A stretch of 5,753 nucleotides of DNA. Origin: Alphaproteobacteria bacterium (GTDB lineage: Bacteria; Pseudomonadota; Alphaproteobacteria; Reyranellales; Reyranellaceae). Numbering within the stretch: the stretch's first letter is position 1; the number at the start of each line of letters is the position of its first letter. The stretch is from the NCBI GenBank assembly GCA_013290035.1, contig JABCYT010000265.1, positions 1 through 5,753 of the forward strand, in the 5' to 3' direction. Positions 5,594 to 5,753 of this stretch are shown in pieces. The notes under the pieces are model-generated. The model saw only the letters and a list, made by a program, of their open reading frames with translations, did not search any database and was not told the DNA's origin. Made by a program: the position numbers and the translations under genes.

Positions 5594-5753
5594 ATGGCCG
5601 AGCGCTCCCCCGAAAGCAGCGAGATGCGCACACCGGCCATCGTGTCGGCGATGTTCCATGTCATCGTGCTGGCGGCGGCGGTGCTCAACCTCGATTTCTT
5701 CAATCGCCCGCCATTGATGGACCCCGAGCCGGTGATGGTCGAGTTCGAGGCGA
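5594..5753 (+). CDS. tolA: TolA, N-terminal part only (runs off the window)
   Basis: The ATG at 5594 opens a frame that continues to the window end: 53 full codons starting MAERSPESSEM. TolA is the inner-membrane-anchored protein whose long periplasmic domain is driven by TolQR and contacts Pal and TolB. Seen in sequence: a short cytoplasmic N-terminus, one hydrophobic helix (about 14-34, TPAIVSAMFHVIVLAAAVLN) and then a polar periplasmic start with MDPEPVMVEFEA. Within the helix, Ser18 and His22 give the SxxxH motif that contacts TolQR in TolA and TonB, at the same residue numbers as in E. coli TolA. This supports the 5594 start over the in-frame ATG at 5624. The upstream GAGG (5579-5582) is 11 bases away, a weak ribosome-binding site. 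A TonB-like protein is possible from this fragment alone, but the position after tolQ and tolR favours TolA. Confidence 0.87.
   Translation, partial: MAERSPESSEMRTPAIVSAMFHVIVLAAAVLNLDFFNRPPLMDPEPVMVEFEA

Overview
The window is GC-rich, densely packed, single-strand (+) chromosomal DNA. It looks like the core genome of an alphaproteobacterium. That assignment is an inference from gene order (ymdB-type phosphoesterase, yebC, ruvC, ruvA, ruvB, ybgC, tolQ, tolR, tolA), from the GC content and from the protein sequences. A Rhodospirillales- or Hyphomicrobiales-like lineage would fit, but the genus cannot be fixed by eye. I see no insertion sequence, phage gene, CRISPR array, tRNA or rRNA.

Layout. 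(1) Bases 2-574 are the 3' part of a YmdB-family metallophosphoesterase gene, whose start lies upstream of the window. (2) Bases 575-876 are the only long non-coding stretch. It holds a perfect 11-bp inverted repeat (623-633 / 705-715) enclosing a rod-like fold, then two Rho-independent terminators in tandem (725-752 and 754-781), a small hairpin (782-801) and the yebC leader. The best reading is an unannotated small RNA gene of about 130-165 nt with its own terminators. (3) Bases 877-3808 hold yebC and the complete Holliday-junction resolution set ruvC, ruvA and ruvB. (4) Bases 3805-5753 hold ybgC, tolQ, tolR and the first 53 codons of tolA, the start of the Tol-Pal envelope cluster.

From yebC to tolA the genes are separated by at most 27 bp or overlap by 1-4 bp (GTGA at ruvC/ruvA and ruvB/ybgC, ATGA at ruvA/ruvB, TGATG at tolQ/tolR). 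No terminator is visible between them, so they could form one long transcription unit. RuvA binds the four-way junction, RuvB is the AAA+ branch-migration motor and RuvC cuts the junction. TolQ and TolR form the proton-driven inner-membrane motor that energises TolA, which links to the outer membrane during cell constriction. YbgC is the thioesterase that usually accompanies this cluster. In E. coli, ruvC, ruvA and ruvB are near yebC while ybgC-tolQRAB lies elsewhere; here the two groups are joined directly.

All protein genes look intact, with their catalytic residues in place, and belong to well-known families. The item most worth following up is the putative small RNA at about 619-781.
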